The notes beneath the pieces were generated by a model. It was not told where the DNA came from. It searched no databases and was given only the letters and a program-made list of their open reading frames with translations. Made by a program: the position numbers and the translations under genes. Of a stretch of DNA of 64,000 nt, positions 43,167-52,163 are shown one piece after another (within the stretch, counting starts at the first letter, position 1; each line of letters opens with the position of its first letter). Source of the DNA: JALZKA01 sp963715405 (lineage in GTDB: Bacteria; Actinomycetota; Thermoleophilia; Solirubrobacterales; 70-9); contig OY970239.1 in NCBI GenBank assembly GCA_963715405.1, positions 1,674,001 to 1,738,000 of the forward strand. Direction: 5' to 3'.

Positions 43167-44514
43167 CTAGCCCACCAGCCGCACCTCCAGCGCCGGCGGC
43201 GCGATGCGCCCCCACCCCGCCCATGAGGCCGAGGATCCGGGCCACGTAGGCCTGCGTCTCGGGATAGGGCGGGACGCATGAGCACGCCTGAACCGGCGCG
43301 GGGCCCGCGTTGTAGGCGGCCAGGGCGAGCGAGACGTCGCCGAACTGCTCGATGAGGTCCGACATCAGGTGTGCCTGCGCGTCGATCGCCTCATCGGGGT
43401 CGAAGGGATCGCTCGAGCCCGTAGGCCGCGGCGGTGCCGGGCATGAACTGGGCGATCCCGCTCGCGCCGGCCGGCGAGACCGCGAGCGGATTGAAGTTCG
43501 ACTCGGCAAGGAGCTGCGCCGCGAGGACGTTGCCGGGCACGTTCCAGCGCGAGGCAGCGCCGCGAGATGGCGTCGCGGAACTCGCGCCGGGACGAAGGAG
43601 GGCAGCGCCTGCCGCGAGCTTGCGCGCCGTCGCCTCCGCGCTCTGACGCGCCCACCTCGTCGCCTGCCGCCGAGCACGGCGCGGGACCCTGCGTGTAGCC
43701 GTAGTGCCACGCCTCCCAGGAGTAGCGCTGAACGAACCCGAAGCGCTCGGCGTTCGCGCCAGCCAGCCGTACGCCGAGGGTGGCCCGAGGTCGAGCTCGG
43801 TCCCGCAGCGGTGAAGGGACGTTCCGGGGCGGGCGACCATGCGCGGGTCGGGGTTGGCGGCAAAGAGCGCTGCCTGCTCGGCGTCAGAGCGGAAGGCGGA
43901 GTTGATCAGCAGGGCATGGCCGTCTTGCCTCGCCGCGGCCGCCATCGCGTCGAATGCTTCCGCTACGTCCGGACGCATGCCCTCTCCCTGGCGCATTGCA
44001 AGCGGGCCCGAGTAGCCGCCGCCGCTCGCCATCTCGGTGCTCGCCGTCGGCGCGAGCGGGTATGCCTCGGCGACCGCCTTCACCTTCGCTTGAGACCCCG
44101 AGGTCTCGCCGTCGACGACGGCTGTGCCCTCGAGCGCGACGCGGACCTGCGTCGGCGCAAAGGACGAGCCGGGAAACGTCACCGCGCGTCCGCGACTCGC
44201 TGGCGCCATTCCGCTCGATCGCCTCGACGCGCCGCGGCAGTGGCTCGCTGCCGGTACTCGGACTCGCTCAGGTGCGCCGGATTGGGCACGCCGCTAGGAA
44301 GCGCGGCGGGCAAGAACAAGCGGTGGTGGTCGTCGCGCATCGACCGGGCCGCCGAGATAGCGCCGAGGTCGGCCGCGCGCTGGAAGCGAGACGCGCCCGT
44401 TGCCGCCCCGCCGAGCACCGCCAGGAACACTCCGGCCACGACCGTCGCGAGCGTGAGGAACAGCGTGATGGGCATCGCCTGTCCTCCCTGGGCGCCCAGG
44501 AATCGCCTCGCCAT
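43167..44514 (-). CDS. TadG-like / M15 carboxypeptidase / SLT lytic transglycosylase fusion (frameshifted)
   Basis: Begins around ATG 44514 (MARRFLGAQGGQAMPITLFL), a TadG-like membrane anchor with FQRAADLGAISAARSM. Next comes a D,D-carboxypeptidase of the VanY/M15B type: LINSAFRSDAEQAALFA, SLHRCGTELDLG and, in another frame, SWEAWHYGYT complete the zinc site. Then an SLT domain: AAQLLAESNFNPLAVSPAG (catalytic Glu), GIAQFMPGTAAAYG, ALAAYNAGPAPVQAC, PYPETQAYVARILG. About eight indels separate these; corrected, the chain ends at TAG 43167 after LEVRLVG. It would cut both stem peptides and glycan strands of peptidoglycan at the cell surface. Confidence 0.75.
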
Positions 44515-45069
44515 CCTCGCCGCTCGAGCGCCCAGATCACCGCCGGGCTCGATCCCTGCCAGCGCACGCCGGGTTGCCACGACGCCGGGGGCTCGCGTCA
44601 CCACGCCGGTCGGCAGGCCTTGGGCGATGAGGTCGTGAGCGGCCATCGCCGTCAGCGACCGCTCCGAGGCGACGTCGGCGCGCAGGACCGCGGCGTCGGC
44701 CTCGCCCGAGTCGACAAGCTCTCTCCAGACGCCCGGCCGGGCATGAATGACCACCGAACTTGCCCCGGCGGCGCGGCATAGATCAAGCGCATCGGCGAGG
44801 TGAGCCTCCGCCGCGGTGACCGAGCAGAGCGCCCCGCGCGCTGCGGCAGGCAGGGCCCCGGCCAGCCTCGACTCGAGCTCCCTTGCGGATCCCGACGAGA
44901 CGAGCGTGGGCCGTCGGCGTCCCTCGGCCTCCGTGTCGAGGACGACGACGCCAAGCGACTCTCCTCCGGCGCTCCGGGCCATCGCCACGCCGAGCGCGGC
45001 AGCCGTGGCGGAGCCGCCACGTGAACCCGGAAGGGCGGTGACTGCGAGCAGGGTTGCGCCCTCAGCCAC
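44515..45069 (-). CDS. conserved protein of unknown function upstream of TadG-M15-SLT
   Basis: About 185 residues from GTG 45069, which lies in a GTGGCTGA overlap with the TadE gene stop. It opens with LLAVTALPGSRGGSATAAAL and has a regular alternation of strands and helices (LGVVVLDTEAEGRRRPTLV, ASSVVIHARPGVWRELVDS, THRAPGVVATRRALAG-like end), suggesting a P-loop or Rossmann-type fold without a clean Walker A. I do not recognise a named family. No stop separates it from the next frame, so either the two are one protein or an indel has removed the stop near 44515. Its place between TadE-like and TadG-like genes suggests a cytoplasmic partner of that small secretion unit. Confidence 0.5.
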
Positions 45070-45427
45070 CCTCTGCGCCCTTCGCCCAAGCGCTCGCACG
45101 CATCTCAAGCGCGGCCGAGATCGCCGGCAGCGGAGCCGGCGGGCGGACCGTGACCTCTACGTGCCCCTCCTTCGACTCAACCTCGAAGCTATCTTCGGCC
45201 CAGCCTGGTAACGCGGCTGCGGTCGCTGCCTCCGGGTCCTGGCCGGCCGCGAGCGCGAGCGCTCCCGCCTCCGCTGCGCCATCCGCGAGGTGAAGCGAGT
45301 AGCCCGTGATCGCGAGCTGGAGGACGATCATGGCGCCGAGGACCATGGCCGGCACCGTCGCAAGGAGCTCGATCGACGCCTGACCGCGCGCCCGGCGAGC
45401 CGGGCTCAGCATTTCGCGCGCGCTCAA
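45062..45427 (-). CDS. TadE-like pseudopilin family protein
   Basis: 121 residues from TTG 45427, in a TTGA overlap. RARGQASIELLATVPAMVLG is the TadE signature: a short positively charged head, Gly-Gln-Ala-Ser-x-Glu and a single membrane helix (VLGAMIVLQLAITGYSLHLA), then a globular outside part. Tad pilus minor pseudopilins are cleaved before the hydrophobic helix by a prepilin peptidase. No TadA, CpaA/B/C or Flp pilin gene is visible, so it is not a standard Tad locus. Confidence 0.75.
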   Translation of the reverse strand: MSAREMLSPARRARGQASIELLATVPAMVLGAMIVLQLAITGYSLHLADGAAEAGALALAAGQDPEAATAAALPGWAEDSFEVESKEGHVEVTVRPPAPLPAISAALEMRASAWAKGAEGG

Positions 45428-45768
45428 GGGCCGCCACCCTCGGGATCCAGCGCAGCAGAGGCGGCGACGGGAATCTCCGGCACGCCGGGAAGCAGCGCGG
45501 GTGCCCTGACCTCGACGCGGACGCTCGAGCCTTCGACGTCGACCTCCACCGGCTCGAGGAGGTTCGGGAGCGCCTCGCCTGCCGCATCCTCTGCGTCACC
45601 GCCGACGTGTGCGATGCGTGCGGCCGAGCGAGCGGCCTCCCCGGCGCTCAGCAGCGCCCAGCAGGCGACCAGCGCCTGCGCCAGCGCCACCGCGCTCACG
45701 AGCAGCAAGGGCACGATCGCGACCAGCTCGGCCGACGCCTGCCCTCGCTCTGACGCCGATCGCTCCAT
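45424..45768 (-). CDS. TadE-like pseudopilin family protein
   Basis: 114 residues. ERGQASAELVAIVPLLLVSA is again the TadE-type head and helix, followed by a small outside part with VEVDVEGSSVRVEVRAP. It is a diverged paralogue of the gene at 45062, with which its stop shares four bases. It is the first gene of a four-gene minus-strand operon ending with the peptidoglycan enzyme fusion. All of this sub-stretch (44.5-45.8 kb) is free of indels. Confidence 0.75.
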   Translation of the reverse strand: MERSASERGQASAELVAIVPLLLVSAVALAQALVACWALLSAGEAARSAARIAHVGGDAEDAAGEALPNLLEPVEVDVEGSSVRVEVRAPALLPGVPEIPVAASAALDPEGGGP

Positions 45769-45843
45769 CGTGGCCGACGCTAGGCCGCAAGAGCGCGCGC
45801 GTGGGTGACCGCCTGTGCCGATTCAGCGCCGAGAAGTCGGCGC

Positions 45844-46196
45844 CTAGGCCGAACGGGCCTCCATCACGACCGTGAAGATCGCGAAGAGCGCCGAGGCCGA
45901 TCACAGCGAGGAGGATGAAGACGCCGCCGGGCCAGTCCACGACCACGTCGGCGCCCGCGATGACGAAGACGATCGCGCCGGCCGAGCCGAGCAGGACGCC
46001 GCGGCTTCGGTCGGGGAGCGTCATGTAGGCGAAGCGGTTCTGGCGGTAGACGAAGTAGCCGGTCGCGGCGATCGCGACCATGAAGGCGACGCGTGAGCGC
46101 GGCGAAGATGCCGTCGGCCACGTTGCCTCCGCCGGGAACCTCGGCGACGATCAGCGCCAGGAGCATGATGATCGCGATGTTCCGTGCGGCTCGCAT
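45844..46196 (-). CDS. small membrane protein of unknown family (two frameshifts)
   Basis: About 116 residues from ATG 46196. MRAARNIAIIMLLALIVAEV leads into FMVAIAATGYFVYRQNRFAY, then LLGSAGAIVFVIAGADVVVD and a final FILLAVIGLGALAIFTVV, so three to four hydrophobic spans. Two one-base insertions (about 46092 and 45880) connect them, ending at TAG 45844 after EARSA. I do not recognise a family. It lies alone between the Tad-like operon and the phosphate transport genes. Confidence 0.6.
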
Positions 46197-46243
46197 CGCG
46201 ATGAATCCTACGCCGCGTAAGTCAGTCCGGCAGAGGCCGCGCC

Positions 46244-46493
46244 CTAGCCCGACGTCATGACGATGACGCCGAACACGATCGCGCGCGACGCGTCGCGAGC
46301 ATGCCGAACAGCGCGAGCGAGCCCGAAGGCGATCGTGCCGAGCAGTCCGAGCTCACGCGAGCCGTCCGTGAAGCTGCGCCACGCCGAGGATCCCCAGCGA
46401 GAACGTGAACGCCACGCCGACGCCGGAAAGGAGCGCGGCGAGCACGGTCTGGCCGAGGGCGCTCCAGTCGACGATCGTCGCGAGCAAGCTCAT
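46244..46493 (-). CDS. small membrane protein, co-translated with the phosphate transporter (frameshifted)
   Basis: About 80 residues from ATG 46493, which overlaps the transporter stop as ATGA. MSLLATIVDWSALGQTVLAA and ALLSGVGVAFTFSLGILGVA form the first hydrophobic part; correcting three indels continues to ELGLLGTIAFGSLALFGML and IVFGVIVMTSG. It looks like a two- or three-helix accessory protein of the phosphate carrier. No family is recognised, and the reconstruction is tentative. Confidence 0.45.
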
Positions 46494-47585
46494 GCCGGCA
46501 CCGGCGTCCTGGCGCGGCGGACGAAGGCCATGATCGAGCAGGAACGAGCCCGCCCGAGAAGATCAGGACCGGCCCGACGACCTCGTTGCCGAAGATCTGG
46601 GTCACGCCGTAGGTGAGCGCGCCGATCGCCGCCGCCATCGGAAAGGTGAGAATCCAGGCGGTGACCATGTTGCCCGGCGACGCCCCAGCGCACTGCGGAG
46701 ACGCGCTTGGCCGCCCCCGCCCCCATCACGCCGCCGGCGATCACCTGGGTCGTCGAGAGCGGGTAGCCGAAGTGGCTCGAAGCCAGGATCACGGCCGAGC
46801 CGGCGCCCTGCGCCGAGAATCCCTGGGCGGCGTCCATCTTGATGATGCGCGTGCCCATCGTCCTGATGATCCTCCAGCCGCCCATGTAGGTGCCGAGCGC
46901 GATCGCGGTCGCAGCCGAGACGATCACCCAGGTCGGCGGATCGGCGCCGTTGTCGAGGCTGCCGTTGGCGATCAGGGCGAGCGCGATTACCCCCATCGTC
47001 TTCTGAGCGTCGTTCGTGCCATGGGCGAGCGCGAGCATCCCGCCCGAGACCACCTGCCCGAGCCGGAAGCCGCGCGTCACGGGGCCCGGCCGCTGCCGGC
47101 CGACGACGCGGTAGCAGACGACGATCGCGAGGCCGCCGACGATGAAGGCAACGATCGGAGCGATGATCGCGGGCACCAGGACCTTGCCGATCACCCCGTC
47201 GGAGAGGATCGCCTCGCTGCCGACGGCAGCGAACGCCGAGCCGACGACGCCGCCGATCAGCGCGTGCGATGAGCTCGACGGTAAGCCGAAATACCAGGTC
47301 GTGAGGTTCCAGGCGATCGCGCCGACCAGGCCCGCGAAGACGATCGTCGGGCGTGATCACGTCGCCGACCACGACGTCCCGCGCGACGGTCGCCGCAACC
47401 TCGAGCGAGATGAAGGCGCCCACGAAGTTGAGGATCGCCGCATAGGTGACGGCGATCCGCGGCGACATCGCGCGGGTCGAGATCGAGGTCGCGACCACGT
47501 TCGCCGTGTCGTGAAAGCCGTTCGTGAAGTCGAACGCGAGCGCCGTCCCGACCACGATGTAGAGAATTACATCGGCTTCTGTCAT
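46490..47585 (-). CDS. PiT-family inorganic phosphate transporter (three frameshifts)
   Basis: About 364 residues from ATG 47585. The PHO-4 signature halves are both there: FDFTNGFHDTANVVATSI near the N-terminus and LALAHGTNDAQKTMGVIALA in the middle, with STTQVIAGGVMGAGAAKR and NMVTAWILTFPMAAAIGA near the end. Ten to twelve spans import phosphate with protons or sodium. Insertions near 47348 and 46680 and one deletion near 46540 account for the frame changes. It follows the DUF47 regulator gene by 15 bases, the usual pairing. Confidence 0.88.
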
Positions 47586-47600
47586 AGCCGGGCGCCTGCC

Positions 47601-48224
47601 TCAGGCGTTCTTGATCGCGATGCCTTCGATGATGTGCGCGGCGGTCTCGCGTGGCATCCACCGCCCGCTCGAGGACGCGTGAAGAGGTCCTTCCAGCGGA
47701 TCACGACCATCGGGTCGATGCCGTTGGCGAAGAGCGAAGCGACCGCGTCGCGGTAGAGGCGGTCGCCTTCGTTCTCGAGGCGGTGGATCTCGATCAGGTA
47801 GGGGTCGAGGTCCTTGAAGCCGCGCAGGTGCTCGAGCGCTTCGCGAGCTGCTCGCACGCCTTGACCAGGACGCTCGGCCATCCCGACCGCCTGCTCCATC
47901 GGCGCCTCGATCTTGTAGAGGACCATGAAGTCCGAGGTCTCCTCGATGTAGTCGGTGATGTCGTCGAGGGCGGAGGCGAGCCCGTAGATGTCCTCGGAGT
48001 CGATCGGCGTGACGAAGGTCGAGTTCAGCCGCTGAATCAGCTCGTGGGTGATCTTGTCGCCCTCCTGCTCGGCGAGCAGGATCTCGCGCGCCAGGCCCTC
48101 GGAGGCCGGCCACCCCTCCAGCATCTCGAGCAGCATCCGTGCCGACCGAAGCGTGTTTTGCCCCGACCGGTTGAAGAGGTCGAAGAAGACGTTGTCCTTG
48201 GGAATCAGCGAGGGCAGCTGCCAT
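47601..48224 (-). CDS. DUF47/PhoU-like partner of the phosphate transporter (five indels)
   Basis: About 206 residues from ATG 48224. Reading through the indels gives IPKDNVFFDLFNRSGQN, LLAEQEGDKITHELIQRLN, FVTPIDSEDIYGLASALDDI, EIHRLENEGDRLYRDAVASL and AAHIIEGIAIKNA, the conserved blocks of the DUF47 (YkaA/PhoU-like) family with its metal-binding ExxxD patches. Four insertions and one deletion are needed, including a compensating pair near 47850-47880 that swaps VLVKACEQLAK out of frame. It probably regulates the adjacent transporter. Confidence 0.85.
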   Translation of the reverse strand: MAAALADSQGQRLLRPLQPVGAKHASVGTDAARDAGGVAGLRGPGARDPARRAGGRQDHPRADSAAELDLRHADRLRGHLRARLRPRRHHRLHRGDLGLHGPLQDRGADGAGGRDGRASWSRRASSSRSARAPARLQGPRPLPDRDPPPRERRRPPLPRRGRFALRQRHRPDGRDPLEGPLHASSSGRWMPRETAAHIIEGIAIKNA

Positions 48225-48235
48225 CGTCGCGGAAG

Positions 48236-49312
48236 CTACCAATCAGCGAGGAGGGCAACGATGCGCTCAGCCGCATGCCCATCCCATAAATCCGGACGTT
48301 GCGGGGATGCGTTGGCTGCGGTCGAGCAGAGCCGGGATCTCCGCGATGCGCCCGGGATCGAGACCAAGCAGGGTGTTGGTGCCGGCCCGGACCGTGACCG
48401 GGCGCTCCGTGTTGTCGCGAAGCGTGAAGCAGGGAATGCCGAGCCACGTGGTCTCCTCCTGGATCCCGCCCGAGTCGGTGAGGACCGCCCCAGCATCGGC
48501 TTCGAGCGAGAGGAAGTCGAGGTACCCCGCGGGTTCGGCGAGCGTCACGCCGGCCTGCGAGTCGAGCCCGAGCCCTGCCAGGCGCGCTCGGGTGCGCGGA
48601 TGGACCGGGAAGAGCACCTCCATCTCACGGCCCACCTCCGCCAGCGCGGCCATCGCCTCTGCCAGGAGCGGGCCATCCACGAGGGCGGGGCGGTGGAGCG
48701 TCACGAGGAGATACGAGCCTGGGGCCAAGCCGAGTGCGCCGGCCGCATCGCGCGCGCGAATCGCGTCCTCGAGCGCGACCAGCGTGTCGATCATCGTGTT
48801 CCCCACGAAATGCGCGCGCTCCGGCGGCACGCCCTCGGCCTCGAGGTTCTCGCGAGCTTCGGCGAATGGGTGAAGAGGAGCGCCGAGAGATGGTCCACCA
48901 CGATCCGGTTGGTCTCCTCGGGCATCTCGCGGTCGAAGCTGCGAAGGCCCGATTCGACGTGGGCGACCGGGACACCCGCCCGCGCTGCGCACAGAGCCGC
49001 GGCCAGCGTCGAGTTGACGTCGCCGGGCACGACGACCAGATCGGGGCGCTCGTCTCGAAGGATCGGCTCGAGCCGCTCGATCACGCGCGCGGCCTGCTCG
49101 CCGTGGGATCCCGACCCCACACCCAGCATGTGATCGGGCTCAGGCACGCCGAGCTCGGAGAAAAAGACGTCTGACATGGCGCGGTCGTAGTGCTGCCCCG
49201 TGTGGACGACGACGTTTGAGTCCGCGCCGAACTCGGCGCGGCACGCGGCGATCACCGGCGCCATCTTCACGAAGTTCGGCCGCGTGCCGACGACGTGGAG
49301 GAGCCGCGTCAA
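48236..49312 (-). CDS. wecB: UDP-N-acetylglucosamine 2-epimerase (two frameshifts)
   Basis: About 358 residues from TTG 49312 in a TTGA overlap. Makes UDP-ManNAc from UDP-GlcNAc. VVGTRPNFVKMAPVIAAC, VVHTGQHYDRAMSDVFF, HVESGLRSFDREMPEETNR, and VLTDSGGIQEETTWLGIPC are the GT-B-fold epimerase signatures including catalytic Asp, Glu and His positions. A deletion near 48870 and an insertion near 48318 give the frame changes; the corrected C-terminus is ERIVALLADW. The sugar may feed wall or capsule glycan. Confidence 0.9.
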
Positions 49313-50228
49313 GTGGCCTCGAGGTGCCTGGTCAGGAAGGCGATCTGGTCGGCGACGGCGCGCTCGAGGTGCTCGCCGCGGTAGATGTCGAAGTGGCCGA
49401 GCCCGGCATAGACGATGAGCTCGCCTTGCGGCGCCTTGCCGGCGGCTTCGATCGCAGGCCCGGGAGGCGTGATCGCGTCGGCCGAGCAGACCTGCACCAG
49501 CACCGGACACTCGATTTCTTCGGTGCTTCCGCCTGGACGGTACAGCGGCATGGCGAGAATCACCCGCGCCGCGAACGTCCTCTCGCCATTCGAAGCCCTC
49601 GTCGTAGAGCGCTCGGTATCCAGGCTCGGCGTCGGGCGTGGTCATCCCACCGGTCGTCCCGGGCGGGCCCACGATCGGAATGCGGTGGGGCTCGCGGCCG
49701 AGCGCGGCGGCCGCGAGCGTCGCGAAGGCCGGCGACGGTCAGGCGCGCGACGCGCTCGGGCCCGAGCCGCTGCAATGTCTTGATCCCGTCGATGTGTGGA
49801 ACCTGGGAGACGACCGCCTTGATCCCGCGGTCCTCTGCGGCCAGGACGAGGACGTGACCGCCCGAGAACGACGAACCCCACAACGCGAGGCGCTCGGGAT
49901 CGACGCCCTCGAGCGTTCGCGCGAAGGCGATCGCAGCTCGCCAGTCGGCGAGCTGACGCTTCGGGTCGATGAGCTGGCGGGGCTCTCCACCGCTCTCGCC
50001 GAAGTAGCGATAGTCGAACGCGAAGCCGGCGATACCGGTCTCTGCGAACCGCTCGGCCGAGCGAATCGGACCGCCCTCCTTGAGCGCCCCGAATCCGTGA
50101 GCCAGAACGACGCAGGGAAGCGTTTCCGTGGTGTCGGGGCGGATGTAGACGCCCGCGCACTCCGTCTCACCGGAGCGGAAGCGGACCTCGGTGCGTGTCA
50201 GTGCCGCGGCGGCCTCAGGCGAGACCAT
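49309..50228 (-). CDS. alpha/beta hydrolase (two frameshifts)
   Basis: About 305 residues from ATG 50228. CVVLAHGFGALKEGG is the oxyanion region, AGFAFDYRYFGESGG and LALWGSSFSGGHVL hold the nucleophile elbow (GSSFSG), IECPVLVQVCSADAITP the acid loop and GLGHFDIYRGE the catalytic His. Two insertions near 49728 and 49580 separate the blocks. Similar hydrolases act on esters or lactones; no substrate can be named. Its first 14 bases overlap the end of the pterin dehydratase gene. Confidence 0.85.
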
Positions 50229-50493
50229 CGATCCGCTCGGCAAGCTCGAAATCGCTGGCCGTGAGGCCGCCTTCGGAGTGCGTCGTGATCGTCACGGCCA
50301 CCGTGTCCCACGAGATCGAGAGGTCGGGGTGGTGACCCATCTCCTCAGCGGGACCAACGATCGCCTTCACGAAGTCAACGGAGCCGACGAAGTCGTTTCG
50401 CTCGAACTCCTTGCAAATCGCGTCGCCGGAGCGCTCCCAGCCCTCGAGGTCGGCGAGGCGAGCTTCGATCTCGGAGTCGTCGAGCTTCTTCAT
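50215..50493 (-). CDS. pterin-4a-carbinolamine dehydratase
   Basis: 92 residues. Converts 4a-hydroxytetrahydrobiopterin to the quinonoid dihydro form. EEMGHHPDLSISWDTVAVTI and THSEGGLTASDFELA supply the conserved HHP, Trp, His and Asp. Length is typical. No aromatic amino acid hydroxylase is nearby, as is common in bacteria where the enzyme has other roles (molybdopterin or repair). Heads the small operon with the hydrolase and wecB. Confidence 0.93.
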   Translation of the reverse strand: MKKLDDSEIEARLADLEGWERSGDAICKEFERNDFVGSVDFVKAIVGPAEEMGHHPDLSISWDTVAVTITTHSEGGLTASDFELAERIDGLA

Positions 50494-50512
50494 CGGTGGA
50501 ACCCTAGAGCCC

Positions 50513-51394
50513 CTAGACGCCGGGGGGCAGCGTCGGTACAGCGGCGTTCGCTGCGATCACGCAACCGGCCACGAGCGCGGCCGCGGCCGCGACGATTGCG
50601 CCGACCTCGGCCGAGCGTGTGTTCCCGCTCCCTGAGCGGCGAATCTGAGCGAGCAAGAGCGTCAGGGCGGCTCCCGCGACGAGCCCCCCGAGGTGCCCAC
50701 CGATCGAGATGTTCGGGATGCTGAAGGTGAAGACCAAGTTGAGGACGACGTAAAAGCCGATCTGCGACGCCACATCGTCAAGCCCGCGGTCCCTGGCCTC
50801 AAGGAACGCCGCCGCCATGAGCCCGAAGACGGCGCCCGACGCCCCGACGGTGAGATCGTCCGGCGAGAGGATGAGGGCGCCGAGCGAGCCGCCGATCAGC
50901 GACACGAAGAAGACGCCGGCGAAGCGCCACGGGCCGATGGCATTCTCGAGCAGGCGTCCCAGGAAGTAGAGGGCCAGCATGTTGAGCGCGAGGTGGATCA
51001 GGCCCGAGTGAAGGAGCCCGCCGGTGATGATCCGGTAGTACTCGCCCTCGGAGACGCCGATGAGGGTGAGGGGCCGCGCTTCGCCGATGCCGAACCCGAG
51101 GAGGCCGTAGTCGATCGTCACGCTTCCGGGCGGGCTGCCGTCCATCAAGTCCATGCCCCCCGCGAGCTGCGCGACGAACCCGGCAACGCAGAGACCGATG
51201 AATCCCATCGTCACGGGCGCCGCGCCCGACATGAGCCCCGTGGGAGCGCGGTGGACCCGGGTGCGCTGGCGCGCGCAGTCGGGACACCGCATGCCGACCG
51301 GAGTCGAGGTCATGCAGTCGGGGCAGATCGCCCGCCCGCAGCTCGAGCAGGCAACGTTCGTCTCACGCCCGGGGTGGCGGTAGCAGGTGGCCAT
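50513..51394 (-). CDS. rhomboid-family intramembrane serine protease
   Basis: 293 residues. An N-terminal zinc-binding part of four Cys pairs (TNVACSSCGRAICPDCM, RCPDCARQR) precedes six membrane spans. The catalytic Ser is in VGASGAVFGLMAAAF and the His in IGGHLGGLVAGA; HSGLIHLALNMLALYFLG is the loop-and-HxxxN motif. It cleaves single-span membrane proteins inside the membrane. The zinc N-terminus occurs in many actinobacterial and Firmicute rhomboids. Confidence 0.92.
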   Translation of the reverse strand: MATCYRHPGRETNVACSSCGRAICPDCMTSTPVGMRCPDCARQRTRVHRAPTGLMSGAAPVTMGFIGLCVAGFVAQLAGGMDLMDGSPPGSVTIDYGLLGFGIGEARPLTLIGVSEGEYYRIITGGLLHSGLIHLALNMLALYFLGRLLENAIGPWRFAGVFFVSLIGGSLGALILSPDDLTVGASGAVFGLMAAAFLEARDRGLDDVASQIGFYVVLNLVFTFSIPNISIGGHLGGLVAGAALTLLLAQIRRSGSGNTRSAEVGAIVAAAAALVAGCVIAANAAVPTLPPGV

Positions 51395-51429
51395 CGCGGG
51401 CGAATCTACTCAGGGAACAGAGTTCACGC

Positions 51430-51465
51430 GTGGGGTCTGACCCCACTCAGGGGGTCTGACCCCAC
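51430..51465. repeat. tandem palindromic element (REP-like)
   Basis: GGGGTCTGACCCCA occurs twice (51432-51445 and 51451-51464) separated by a few bases; each is a near-perfect palindrome, and the outer flanks ACGCG and CGTGCG also pair. It lies between the end of the anti-sigma gene and the rhomboid start, so it may be a terminator or a member of a repetitive extragenic family. Confidence 0.55.
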
Positions 51466-51472
51466 GTGCGTC

Positions 51473-52163
51473 TTACGAGATCTCGGCGCCCATGATCGGC
51501 TCCTCGGACGGCGACTCCGAGCCGCCCTCGGGCTCGCGCGTGATGTACACGCCTTGGGCGCCCTCGAGCGAACCGTCGATCGTCACGTCGCCGTCCTCGC
51601 GCACATCAAAGGTCGTCGACGGCTTCATCTCCCCGTCGCGCTGGATCCACGCCTGATAGTCCTGATCGGGGCCAAGCCCGGGGAGCCTGACAACATGAAG
51701 CGTGCCCTCGTCGCCCTGGACCTCGAGGTTCACCTCCATCTCGGGACCGATGTTGGCGAGGCTCTCCCCTTCGTAGAGGACGCTCTCCGGCTCGTCGCCG
51801 CGGAGCGCGTAACCCACGACCGCGCCTGCCACGAGGACGACGGCGAGAACGCCTGCGGTCACCGGCTTCCAGATCACGCCCCACAGCCCGGTCTCGGCAC
51901 GCTTGCGATCGCGCTCGGCGCGGCGCTCTGCCTTGAGGTCGTCCTGGACTGCGCGCATCAACTCACGCTTGACCCCCGCGGGCGGCGTCAGCGGGTCGAC
52001 CGCGGCCGGCAGGAGGTCAACCGCCGGATCGAGCCAGTGGAGGTACTCACGGCATTCGTCGCAGCCTGCGACGTGGCGCTCCACCTCGAGCTCTTCGTCG
52101 CGTGTCGAGCGCGCCCAGGGCGTAGGCGGCGAGCTCGTCGCGGTATTCGCTGTGCTCGGTCAT
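51473..52163 (-). CDS. anti-sigma factor, RskA-like (one frameshift)
   Basis: About 229 residues. ATG 52163 (MTEHSEYRDELAAYALGALD) overlaps the sigma gene stop as ATGA. One extra base near 52107 must be removed to join it to ELEVERHVAGCDECREYLHW, the zinc-binding anti-sigma H-x3-C-x2-C motif. A membrane span (PVTAGVLAVVLVAGAVVGYA) and an outside RskA domain ending DYQAWIQRDGEMKPSTTF follow. It would hold the sigma factor at 52160 inactive until regulated proteolysis at the membrane; the neighbouring rhomboid is a conceivable but unproved protease. Confidence 0.88.

Noticed and set aside
45062..45768. Complete Tad pilus locus
   Set aside because: Only TadE/TadG-like genes are present; no ATPase, prepilin peptidase or Flp pilin.
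39430..49730. Programmed frameshifting or mass pseudogenisation
   Set aside because: Too many independent indels in essential genes such as uvrC, with no slippery-site pattern and no lost catalytic residues; consensus error is simpler.
51430..51465. CRISPR array or integron attC site
   Set aside because: Only two short units with no spacer of fixed length, and no cas or integrase gene nearby.
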